Source of the DNA: Candidatus Hodarchaeota archaeon
GTDB taxonomy: Archaea > Asgardarchaeota > Heimdallarchaeia > Hodarchaeales > Hodarchaeaceae
Assembly: GCA_016839665.1 (NCBI GenBank)
Contig: JAEOTU010000316.1
Location: forward strand, 1 to 26,081
Direction: 5' to 3'
Length of the DNA: 26,081 nt
The stretch's first letter is position 1, and the number at the start of each line of letters is the position of its first letter. Below the pieces are notes generated by a model. That model searched no databases. It was not told the origin of the DNA and worked only from the letters and a program-made list of their open reading frames with translations. Positions 15,657 to 23,931 of the stretch are shown piece after piece. The position numbers and the translations under genes are program-made.

Positions 15657-15824
15657 GTCAAAATCATCTGGAGGGGATTATTTCAGTCAAAATCATCGAT
15701 AGTGGATATGAATATAAGTTCACGTAAAACTATTTGATATCTTTTGCAAAATTACAAATCGTGAATAAAAGTACGTGTATCTAAGCTCAACTAACAGTAC
15801 ATTCAATTAGAAAAAGGGATTATC

Positions 15825-18800
15825 ATGTCAGAACTTTACGAACGATTGGGGCTTACACCAGAAGAAACTCGAGTTTATACAATTGTAGTATCCAAGTTTG
15901 TGCGAACTGTGGAAGAAATTGATATATTAGCTGAAGATAGCTTATCTCCTGAAGCTATTCAAGAGGCTTTAATCGAGTTAGAAAAGAAAAAATTTGTACG
16001 TATGATTCCAGGGAAGGTACCTAAATATATTGCGCTAGCTCCAGCAATTGCTGTTACTAGTGAGATTGATAAACAGATAGAGAAGGAATTACTTGATATT
16101 CAAGATGAAATCAAGAATCAGTGGGAGACAGGGAGGAATGAATTAGCTGAAATGGTAAATGATTTTCAGAAAGGGCATGAATTATTCACTACTTCTGAGG
16201 ATCAATTTAATTCTCTCATTCAGGCTCATATGGAACGAATAAAAGATCAGAGTAATATAATTCGAAAACAGATCAAGGATAATGTCTCAAATCAGAACCA
16301 AGAGAATACTGTACAACTTGAGAATTTAATTAGTCAATTTTCGTCAAATTTAGAGACCGAAGTTCAGAAAAATATCACAGTACTAGAGTCAGGTCTTCAA
16401 AACATCAAAAGCGCCCAGGAAGAGGAGAGGGATCAATATCTTGGAAAAATTTCCAACCTCTACACGGATAGGATCGAGAGTTTGAATGGTCTTTTTTCCC
16501 AAATGTCACAATCAATTCAAACCCTTCTGAATCAAGTTTCAAATGCGATTAATAATTTAAATTCAACTCTTTCAAATATCAGCGAACAAACGAATCGTAG
16601 TATAAATCAAAATAAGCAAGCAAGCCAAGCTGATGTCGATTCAATTGGGGAAGAAATAGCTAAGAATGTCACAGACCATTTGAACGTGATTAACCAAGAG
16701 ATGGAAACAGTACAGAGACAGCTCATTATTTCGGGGGAAGAAGCGTTATCATCCATAAATGAAATTGTGAAAAATTTCAGTGATCGGTCTTCTCAAAGAT
16801 CTTTAGATTTTTCTGAAATGGCAAATAAAACTGTTGAAAGTCTCTGGAGTCATCTTCAGGAAATATTCCAGTCATTTGCACAAACAATTACTAGTTTAGA
16901 TGAAGCCAAGGAAAAAATTGGCTTAACTGATATAAATTCTGTTTTAACTAGCACTTTAGGTAATGCTAAAGAGGAATTGGTCAAAGGATTGGATGAGCTT
17001 GAGGTAATTCATACTGCTGGATTAACTAGGATAAACAAGGAAATTATGAGCCAATTATCCCTATTTCAAGAAAAAATGGTCGAAGACAATTCACAAATAT
17101 ATGAAAAGTTATCTAGTTCAATCCAACAACAGTTTGAAGCTGAAATAGACAAATTTAAGAAATTAACATCAGAGATCTCAATACTGTTGGATAACAACGA
17201 AACTCTTATAACTCAAGAAAGTTCTGAGACAATTCGAAAAGTTGTTCAAGATTTGCAAGAACGACTCGCTCCATTACGTGAAAATATTTCTACTTCTTTC
17301 TCGGAATCAATTGAGAAAGTAATCGAATCAGAAAAAGCATTCAACGAGGATTCAGAATTAAACTTAGTAGATATGATAACTGTCTTGGACGAACTAAATC
17401 TGAAGATTAAAGAAGTTCAATCTGAAAGGAGTAACAAGCTCGCAGAATTATTGGGATATCTCCGAAATGTAGCAAATGAAGAATTCTCTTCTTTTGGTTC
17501 AAGTGCAAATTTGATGCTAGGCCAGATGCAATCGACTGTCACAGAAAATGTGTCTGCAGGAATAGAAGAAATTTCTCAAAGTTTTGGTATAATAAATCAA
17601 GTGAGTGAGCACTTATCTCAAAGTTCATCAAAAATCCAGGATGAAATTACTAAAATCCTAGAAAGACTTCAAACTAGTATGAATGCAGGAAATCAGACAT
17701 TCACAGAAGCATTTGACGAAGACATTGCAAATCTTGCTGTTGATGTCGAAACAGTTACCCAAGAAGCAAAGAAAAAACAGGATGAACAACTAACTGCATC
17801 AAACGTTCGCTTAAATACATTTAAGGATAATATCGAGAAAGCTACCCTTGAATTAAGTAGAGGCATTCCAACAAAACTTGAAGAATACCAAGCACGTCAT
17901 GCAGATGATTTCAATACTTTTGATCGGCAAGTGAAATCTGAATTAAACAAAATTAGAGCACATCTATCTGAAATCAACACTGAAGTAACTGAGCGATTGA
18001 AGAAAAGGGTTAGTTTAGGGAAAGCTGGATTTCAGGATATAGAGAAGATTGTTACAACAGCAATGAAAGAGTTTGTGGGTGCTCAAAAACGTACCGAGAA
18101 GTTGATTGATGACCAAATAACGAATTTCAAAAATTCAAGTGAGAATTTCGCAGAAACAATAAACACTAGCTTAAATACTCAAAATTTAGAGATTCAGCGT
18201 CTGATGGAGACTATTGGAGACGATTTAGTAGAATCGGTTAATTCATCCTATTCCCTCGCACTTCAGAATATTTCCGCATTCTCTGATAAGATGAAGGAGA
18301 GATTTAATGTAAGAAAGGATCACCTTACAGATCATTTAGGTATTCTCCTCTCAACAATTTCCACCTCCCTTGGTGACAGTCTTAAACAAGGAATTGTCAA
18401 GGAATTTAATGAAATGAATAAAACTCTCCAGCAGTTGGATCAAACAGCCCAAGCACCGAAAGAACTGGAGATATTAGTAAGTACAGAGATAGAAAATTTC
18501 ATCCAGAATCTTCAGCTTGCATTCCAATCAGCAAGTGAATCTGGGGCATCAAGAATTGCTGAAGTAATAAATGAGTCTTTAGTTTCAGAGATAAACACCA
18601 CTTTTGAAACTCTAAGAGCTCAATCTGACCTTTCGAACCTAAAAGAAACAATATCAAACCAATGGAAAGCCTCTTCTCTTAAAGGAAGTTCAATACTCTC
18701 GCACCTAAGTGAATATTTACCGAATCAAGTCGAACAACTCCTAGAATCGATAAACGTTAGTTTTCAAAATATGTTTAAAGGGCTAGAAGAGGCTCAGACT

Positions 18801-20429
18801 AATATTGAGACGATTGTTAAAACAAAGTTACAAGAGTTCAATTCAAATCAAAGGGAGAAATATCAGGTTATCCCTGATCAACTAGAAACGCAAAACAGAG
18901 AAGTAATAGCTACTCTACAAGAAACACAACAACTTCTGAATAATTCTATAGAAACATTAAGCACAGATCTTAAAGAATCTATAAAGGAAATATCAACTCA
19001 AATCACATCAGATACAACAACAAAATTGCAGGAACACCGTAAACTTCCTTCTACGATTGAGGAAACTTCAACACAGATAAAAGAAACTATTGAAAATCAA
19101 TACAACAATACGAGAGGAGTTATTGAGAATGTTCGGTCTTCTAGCTTAGAACACCTTAAAAATATGGAACAACACGCCTCAAATGAGAGATCGCAGTTTA
19201 CTGACCAAATCACGAACATAAATGTGGATTTAAACAAGGAATTAGACGAATTAAAATCGAAAGTCACTGAACTACACAAGGATTTCCCAGATAAAAAGAT
19301 CAAAATAGAAGAAGAGATTCAGCAATCGATTAATACTTTTGGAGAAAATGTTCAGAGTATTTTTGTCAAGTTAGAGACAGAACTAAACTCAGGCAAGATG
19401 CAATTAACTCAAAAAATGGATAAAATTTATCAAGATTTCCAAACAACTCTAGAAGATTTTTCAACAACTGCTCAAAACTTTGTTACTTCATTGGATACAC
19501 GACATACTACAATTCTGAATCAAGCGAACAGTTTCCTGGATGATAATGCGACGAATAGTGTGAAGAGCTTAGAATCGGAAAAAAGTTCTCTTTCAGATCG
19601 ACAACAGGTCTTGTTCAGAGAAGTTGATAGAAATCTCACAACTTTATCAACATCATTTGGTCAAATTATTACTGATAGTTTAGAAACGATCGCAAAAGAT
19701 GTGCAAGAAAGTCTAACTCAGATTTCAAGCACTATCACGGAAATAGGAAGCTCTTATCACGATACTACTGACAATATTTTGTCAGAAACGCTTTCCTTCT
19801 TTGAATCTGAGGGCCAGAAGACGTCAAAGAAGCTTGAGTACGAAGTCGCGAACCTTATTTCCGAAATTGACAAGCAAACAACGAATTTACAAGATACAAT
19901 AACTACAGACCTAACGAAAGCAATCAGTGGTATTCCAGATAAAATAGGATCAGGCCTTTCAAAAAGTAAAGAGTTAATGAGTTTAATTTCAGAGGTGCAA
20001 AACATTGCGCTAGAAATTCCTATCGCGAAGGTTGAGGAAACCTTTTTAGCTACTCAGGCACAAGTTTCACAAACCCTAGAAGCCATGCTGACTCGTACAA
20101 AATCCACAATTCAGATAATGGTACCTAAGCTATCAATGATTCCTTGGGATGTATTGAAACAAGCAGGGACTCGTCGTCGAATACAGATTCTCACTGAAGT
20201 TGATTCACAGGAGACCGCCAATAAAATAGCTCAAGAACTCGGTAACGTCCAATTAAAGCATTATGACAAAGTTGAAGTCTTCGCTTTTGCTCGAGATGGA
20301 CAGGAGGAGGCCGCAATTGGGACTGGGGATAGTGGAGGTGTCCAATTAATAATTACAACAGATGTTCGATTAGTTGGCGTTTTAAAAGAAATCATCCGGG
20401 ATCTATGGCCACGAGGGAAGACTGTATAA
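15825..20429 (+). CDS. Giant TrmB-like regulator/architectural protein with ~1300-residue coiled coil
   Basis: 1534 aa, ATG start. Residues 1-80 are a TrmB-type winged helix (LYERLGLTPEETRVYTIVVS, then a recognition helix region EAIQEALIELEKKKFVRMIP and the wing GKVPKYIAL). Residues ~85-1415 are almost all amphipathic helix, rich in Glu, Gln, Ser, Thr, Asn and Lys, with spaced aliphatics (coiled-coil-like) and few prolines. Residues ~1420-1534 form an alpha/beta domain (TKSTIQIMVPKLSMIPWDVL, RRRIQILTEV, VQLIITTDVRLVGVL) that looks like the C-terminal sensor domain of TrmB proteins. I see no cysteine, TM, signal peptide or ATPase motif. Ordinary TrmB proteins have the same order with a coil of only ~30 residues. 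A DNA-binding, very long, probably dimeric rod is implied; role in transcription or chromosome organisation is inference. Confidence 0.85.
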   Translation: MSELYERLGLTPEETRVYTIVVSKFVRTVEEIDILAEDSLSPEAIQEALIELEKKKFVRMIPGKVPKYIALAPAIAVTSEIDKQIEKELLDIQDEIKNQWETGRNELAEMVNDFQKGHELFTTSEDQFNSLIQAHMERIKDQSNIIRKQIKDNVSNQNQENTVQLENLISQFSSNLETEVQKNITVLESGLQNIKSAQEEERDQYLGKISNLYTDRIESLNGLFSQMSQSIQTLLNQVSNAINNLNSTLSNISEQTNRSINQNKQASQADVDSIGEEIAKNVTDHLNVINQEMETVQRQLIISGEEALSSINEIVKNFSDRSSQRSLDFSEMANKTVESLWSHLQEIFQSFAQTITSLDEAKEKIGLTDINSVLTSTLGNAKEELVKGLDELEVIHTAGLTRINKEIMSQLSLFQEKMVEDNSQIYEKLSSSIQQQFEAEIDKFKKLTSEISILLDNNETLITQESSETIRKVVQDLQERLAPLRENISTSFSESIEKVIESEKAFNEDSELNLVDMITVLDELNLKIKEVQSERSNKLAELLGYLRNVANEEFSSFGSSANLMLGQMQSTVTENVSAGIEEISQSFGIINQVSEHLSQSSSKIQDEITKILERLQTSMNAGNQTFTEAFDEDIANLAVDVETVTQEAKKKQDEQLTASNVRLNTFKDNIEKATLELSRGIPTKLEEYQARHADDFNTFDRQVKSELNKIRAHLSEINTEVTERLKKRVSLGKAGFQDIEKIVTTAMKEFVGAQKRTEKLIDDQITNFKNSSENFAETINTSLNTQNLEIQRLMETIGDDLVESVNSSYSLALQNISAFSDKMKERFNVRKDHLTDHLGILLSTISTSLGDSLKQGIVKEFNEMNKTLQQLDQTAQAPKELEILVSTEIENFIQNLQLAFQSASESGASRIAEVINESLVSEINTTFETLRAQSDLSNLKETISNQWKASSLKGSSILSHLSEYLPNQVEQLLESINVSFQNMFKGLEEAQTNIETIVKTKLQEFNSNQREKYQVIPDQLETQNREVIATLQETQQLLNNSIETLSTDLKESIKEISTQITSDTTTKLQEHRKLPSTIEETSTQIKETIENQYNNTRGVIENVRSSSLEHLKNMEQHASNERSQFTDQITNINVDLNKELDELKSKVTELHKDFPDKKIKIEEEIQQSINTFGENVQSIFVKLETELNSGKMQLTQKMDKIYQDFQTTLEDFSTTAQNFVTSLDTRHTTILNQANSFLDDNATNSVKSLESEKSSLSDRQQVLFREVDRNLTTLSTSFGQIITDSLETIAKDVQESLTQISSTITEIGSSYHDTTDNILSETLSFFESEGQKTSKKLEYEVANLISEIDKQTTNLQDTITTDLTKAISGIPDKIGSGLSKSKELMSLISEVQNIALEIPIAKVEETFLATQAQVSQTLEAMLTRTKSTIQIMVPKLSMIPWDVLKQAGTRRRIQILTEVDSQETANKIAQELGNVQLKHYDKVEVFAFARDGQEEAAIGTGDSGGVQLIITTDVRLVGVLKEIIRDLWPRGKTV

Positions 20430-20445
20430 CGCTTAAAAAGTATTA

Positions 20446-20467
20446 GGAGGATCCCCTCCACTTTTTT
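20446..20467 (+). terminator. Hairpin plus T-run terminator of the giant gene
   Basis: GGAGG (20446-20450), loop ATCC and CCTCC (20455-20459) form a perfect five-pair GC-rich stem, followed by six T (20462-20467). It starts 17 bases after the stop and looks like a bacterial-style intrinsic terminator; the T run alone could serve in an archaeon. Confidence 0.6.
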
Positions 20468-20511
20468 ACACGAGTGACCTGTTCTAATAAACTTCGATAA
20501 ATGATGAAGAA

Positions 20512-21675
20512 ATGATCAATATTACCCTAAATGAAGCTAACCAGTTAGTTCTGTACAAACAGCACTTAACAGATAGTTCAAGACCTCTAAATATTGTAAA
20601 AATTGTGGAAGATATTGGTGGATTACATGCCACTAGTTCTATAACTCCTTACTTGTCCCTGTTTGCTAGGACTAAAAATTTTGCCAAAGAACACTTAGAT
20701 GAAGAATTATTTGTCAAGAAAAGCCTCGGAAAAATTCGATGCATCCGCGGAACCCTCTATATTTTTCCTAAAGAAATGATTTCATTGGTTTATACTGCTA
20801 CAAACAAATTGGTTGAGAATCAATCAAGAAAAGCTTTAGAATTTCGGGGAGTTTCATCAGAAGAATATAAAAAGATTTCAGAATCAATCCTAGGCATACT
20901 AAAAACTGATAAAAACAAAGAAATGACTGCTTCTGAAATTAAGAAAGCTCTCCAGACCAAATTAAGTGTTTCTTATATTTTATATTTGATGTGTGACCAA
21001 GGACTAATAATAAGAAGTAGACCTCGTAAATATTCCCTTTTCAATGAATATTTTCCAGATGTGGATTTTTCTGGGATAAATGAGCAAGAAGCGGAAGGCC
21101 AACTAATTTATTACTATCTAAGAGCATTCGGACCTGTTTCCGAAGACGATTTAGTATGGTGGACAGGGTTGGGAAAAACAAAGATTATGAACGCATTGAA
21201 CCACATAGAAGACCAATTCTTACGCATTAAGATTTCTGATTTTGACAATAAACTCATCTTATTGCAATCGGATAAAGAATTGATTGAGAAGATAAATCAA
21301 GTAGAAAAGAAAGCAGTTAATCTTCTACCAATTTTAGATCCATATCTTATGGGTTACAAAAGAAGAGAAAGATATTTTCATTCAATTAAGCATTACCATT
21401 ATATTTTTGATCGTACTGGCAACGCAACGTCTTCAATTTTATTTAACGGGCGAGTAATTGGAGTTTGGGACTTAGTAAAAGATACAAAACCGCTGCTAAA
21501 AATATTTCTCTTTGAAAAGGCGGAGGAGGAAGTAATGACTGAAATACAACAAAAAGCAAAAATGATAGGGGAGTTCATAACCCAAAAGAAGGTTCAGTTG
21601 AAAGAATGTGACTTTATGATACCGCTCAACGAGAGAACTGCAGGATCATTCATGTCACCTCTTAGGGACTGTTAA
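20512..21675 (+). CDS. AlkZ/YcaQ-like winged-helix (HTH_42) protein
   Basis: 387 aa, ATG start. Family signatures: IVEDIGGLHATSSITPYLSLFAR (two-part motif near 31-53, normally GLQAQ...PYLSLWAR), KIRCIRGTLYIFPKEM (73-88), a winged-helix segment with MTASEIKKALQTKLSVSYILYLMCDQGLI near 142-170, GPVSEDDLVWWTGL near 202, ILDPYLMGYKRRERYF near 282, and GRVIGVWDL near 318. Members such as AlkZ are DNA glycosylases that unhook interstrand crosslinks or remove bulky alkyl adducts. The catalytic pair of AlkZ (Q-x-Q) is His39-Ala-Thr41 here, so activity or chemistry may differ. It starts about 80 bases after the giant coiled-coil gene and its terminator, so it probably has its own promoter; it is convergent with the toroid-protein gene (23-base gap). 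Confidence 0.85.
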   Translation: MINITLNEANQLVLYKQHLTDSSRPLNIVKIVEDIGGLHATSSITPYLSLFARTKNFAKEHLDEELFVKKSLGKIRCIRGTLYIFPKEMISLVYTATNKLVENQSRKALEFRGVSSEEYKKISESILGILKTDKNKEMTASEIKKALQTKLSVSYILYLMCDQGLIIRSRPRKYSLFNEYFPDVDFSGINEQEAEGQLIYYYLRAFGPVSEDDLVWWTGLGKTKIMNALNHIEDQFLRIKISDFDNKLILLQSDKELIEKINQVEKKAVNLLPILDPYLMGYKRRERYFHSIKHYHYIFDRTGNATSSILFNGRVIGVWDLVKDTKPLLKIFLFEKAEEEVMTEIQQKAKMIGEFITQKKVQLKECDFMIPLNERTAGSFMSPLRDC

Positions 21676-21698
21676 GTAGGGAAAATTTATCGAAATTC

Positions 21699-22739
21699 CT
21701 AAGATTTGAATTCTAACCCTCTAAATGTCTTCAAGACAAAACAAGCTCTGAATGTCAACCACTTAGAAGGCGATTTTTTTGCTTCTATCTCAACTAACAT
21801 AGGATTTCTAAATTTATTTTCATTTATCCAATATCCTGAACGATCCATGCGGTTAATCACTAGATCAATAGCTTCTTCAAACTCAGGACGCTTAGGAGAA
21901 TTAATTCTGGCTAGCCAATAGAGAGTTTCAAGAGCGTCAGAAGTATAAGAGTGAGGGAAACCGAATCTTTTCCAACTGCTCTTGACTCCCGTTTTCTTAA
22001 GTTTCTCGGTTTGTTTTAACATACGAGTCTTGATTTGACGAATTTCTGATGTTTTTTTACCTTTTATTGCTTGGTGATACTCTTTAGCGCCAGTAGGAAC
22101 ATATTTGAAGACTTTGTTTGAAGCAATATTTTCCACAACAATGTTGATTGCTCTTTTAATATTTGACGTGCGCTGTTTGTCATCCAAAACAGCATACATG
22201 GAAAGAACTTTTGTTAAAGCCATCTGACAATCAGGTAATAGTGTAAAGATAGGATCAATACAAGCCACACTCTGATGTTCATTAACATGTTGTGTAATTA
22301 GATCGACTCCTTTCTGGACACGCATATCTTTTGCGTATCCAAAATAGATAAATGAACGTAGAATATTTGCTGTTAAACAAATCAACGGTTTTTTAAACCC
22401 AATTTTATGAGAGAACCCACCCTCAGGTAATTGATATGAGAAAATATGTTCAGACGCTCGTTGGATCGATTCAGAGGAATTATTTGCATTTAATTCGCAG
22501 AGAAAAATGTATTGCCAGTAATCTCCTGTATATTTCTTATAGGGATTCTTTGGATCAGACCAAGTGCCATCTACCTTCAGCAAAGACAGAATAGTTTTAA
22601 TAGGAGGATAATCATTTACTTGTGCTTGTTCAATTTCTGTTGGTTTTATATTCTGTAGATATTGCTTTGCTAAATTTCTCACTGGGGGATTATTGTCTTC
22701 TAATAACCAGTGAAGAGTTTCCTCGGGGATTTTTATCAT
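21699..22739 (-). CDS. Prenyltransferase/squalene-cyclase-like alpha/alpha-toroid protein
   Basis: 346 aa, ATG start. The N-terminus WLLEDNNPPVRNLAKQYL resembles a widespread family often labelled squalene-cyclase-like or nitrogen-fixation-like. Then come repeats of the alpha/alpha toroid: LLKVDGTWSDP with a nearby aromatic stretch, and FSYQLPEGGFSHKIG containing the Q-x3-GGF signature of prenyltransferase and terpene cyclase repeats. A basic segment (KGKKTSEIRQIKTRMLKQTEK) interrupts the toroid near 230-250, and helices continue to the end (LETLYWLARINSPKRPEFEEAIDLV, RNPMLVEIEAKKSPSKWLTFRACFVL). The DxDD acid motif of true squalene cyclases is not seen, so catalysis is unproven. No isoprenoid genes are adjacent. 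It faces the DinB gene across a 192-base divergent region. Confidence 0.75.
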   Translation of the reverse strand: MIKIPEETLHWLLEDNNPPVRNLAKQYLQNIKPTEIEQAQVNDYPPIKTILSLLKVDGTWSDPKNPYKKYTGDYWQYIFLCELNANNSSESIQRASEHIFSYQLPEGGFSHKIGFKKPLICLTANILRSFIYFGYAKDMRVQKGVDLITQHVNEHQSVACIDPIFTLLPDCQMALTKVLSMYAVLDDKQRTSNIKRAINIVVENIASNKVFKYVPTGAKEYHQAIKGKKTSEIRQIKTRMLKQTEKLKKTGVKSSWKRFGFPHSYTSDALETLYWLARINSPKRPEFEEAIDLVINRMDRSGYWINENKFRNPMLVEIEAKKSPSKWLTFRACFVLKTFRGLEFKS

Positions 22740-22931
22740 TTGAAATCTCCCATGTGCTTTTCACCTAGAATAATAAGATGGATTCAACGTTCATTGAATA
22801 GAAACTAATTTCTAAAAGGTATAAAATCAAGGTATAAACATCGATTTGTTTAAGTATCCAATTTACCTTAGTGGAAAGAATTAAATAACTTTCAATTCAA
22901 CAAATTTTAAAATTTTTTGAGCGTACTTAAA

Positions 22932-23426
22932 ATGGGTTTAATAAATCTTGGAAAATACCACCTCTGGGCAGGAAATGAATCTAGAAAGCAGTTAGAGAAG
23001 TTGTCAGATGAAGAATTCTCCCAAGTTCTAAGTCCGAATATTGGTAGTGTAAGAGAAAAAGTTGAGCATATTATACTAGCAATAGAATCTTGCTTTCTAA
23101 GAATCACAAGGGACTCAAGTTCTCCTGAAGAAATAGTAAACCAACTCAAATCGATGCCGAATAAAGAATTATTAGAGCATTGGGAACATCGAGATAAGGA
23201 TATGGTTGACGCCCTCCAACAAGAAATGAAAGGAACAGTCCGTATTCAAAGAATGGATGAGAGTTCATTTGTTATGAATGTGGAAGATTATTATCTCCAA
23301 TATATTCTACACACAATATACCACAGGGGACAACTTAACTACTGTCTAAAGAAGCTAAATAAAGAACGAATTAACGCAGATTATATCTATTATTTCGATG
23401 AGCTAGATATTCAAGAAGAAAAGTAA
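22932..23426 (+). CDS. DinB/YfiT-like four-helix putative metalloenzyme
   Basis: 164 aa from the ATG at 22932 (MGLINLGKYHLWAGNE); a TTG at 22917 would add five residues. The layout is a four-helix bundle: LGKYHLWAGNESRKQL is the usual first helix, SVREKVEHIILAIE brings the first metal-ligand His, and LHTIYHRGQL near the C-terminus brings the other two, a conserved HxxxHRGQ pattern. Family members bind a divalent metal and act as thiol-dependent S-transferases or have unknown roles. No TM. It is 7-19 bases ahead of the GNAT gene and probably shares its transcript. Confidence 0.87.
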   Translation: MGLINLGKYHLWAGNESRKQLEKLSDEEFSQVLSPNIGSVREKVEHIILAIESCFLRITRDSSSPEEIVNQLKSMPNKELLEHWEHRDKDMVDALQQEMKGTVRIQRMDESSFVMNVEDYYLQYILHTIYHRGQLNYCLKKLNKERINADYIYYFDELDIQEEK

Positions 23427-23445
23427 GGGAAACGTGAATATCAAG

Positions 23446-23931
23446 ATGATCCAAATTCGTCGTGCCAATATTAACGATTTAAATACGTTAGTTCTATTTA
23501 GAGTGGCTTTATTCAAAGAAATGGAACGATTAGATGGAGTAAGAGATGAGCAGTCTTTCCATAAGGCATGTGAACAATTTTTTTATCAATTCATACCGAA
23601 AGAGGAATTTTTATCGTGGGTTGCTGAGACTAACGGAAAAATTATAGCAACTAGTGGATTAGTCTTTTTTCAAAAGCCTCCGTCACCAGGAAATAACTCT
23701 GGAAAAGAAGCATACATTATGAACATGTATACGCTTCCTGAATGGCGAAAAAAGGGTATCACATCGAAGCTTATGACAGAAATTCTCGTTTTTTTGAGGA
23801 AGAAAAAGATCACTGTGATCAGTTTACACACTACAGAAATTGGGAGAAACGTCTATGAAGAGGTGGGTTTTGTGTTAACTAATAATGAGATGAAGCTTTC
23901 GGTTAAAAGCTCCCATGTTCGGTTCTTCTAA
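23446..23931 (+). CDS. GNAT-family N-acetyltransferase
   Basis: 161 aa from the ATG at 23446; the in-frame GTG at 23434 adds four residues, and an AGGGA at 23426-23430 lies too near the GTG and too far from the ATG to settle it. IQIRRANINDLNTLVLFR is the usual strand-helix opening. The acetyl-CoA loop appears as YTLPEWRKKGITSKLM, where the family has R/Q-x-x-G-x-G/A; Thr takes the last position. Strand ISLHTTEIGRNVYEEVGF matches the last conserved helix-strand that ends most GNATs. A ~45-residue helical insertion between the opening and the core (KACEQFFYQFIPKEEF) holds several aromatic residues. The substrate is unknown. Its last 29 bases overlap the end of the convergent glycyl radical enzyme gene. 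Confidence 0.9.
   Translation: MIQIRRANINDLNTLVLFRVALFKEMERLDGVRDEQSFHKACEQFFYQFIPKEEFLSWVAETNGKIIATSGLVFFQKPPSPGNNSGKEAYIMNMYTLPEWRKKGITSKLMTEILVFLRKKKITVISLHTTEIGRNVYEEVGFVLTNNEMKLSVKSSHVRFF

Noticed and set aside
15825..20429. Methyl-accepting chemotaxis protein or SMC ATPase
   Set aside because: There is no TM helix, HAMP region or MCP hairpin signature, and no Walker or ABC signature motif at either end.
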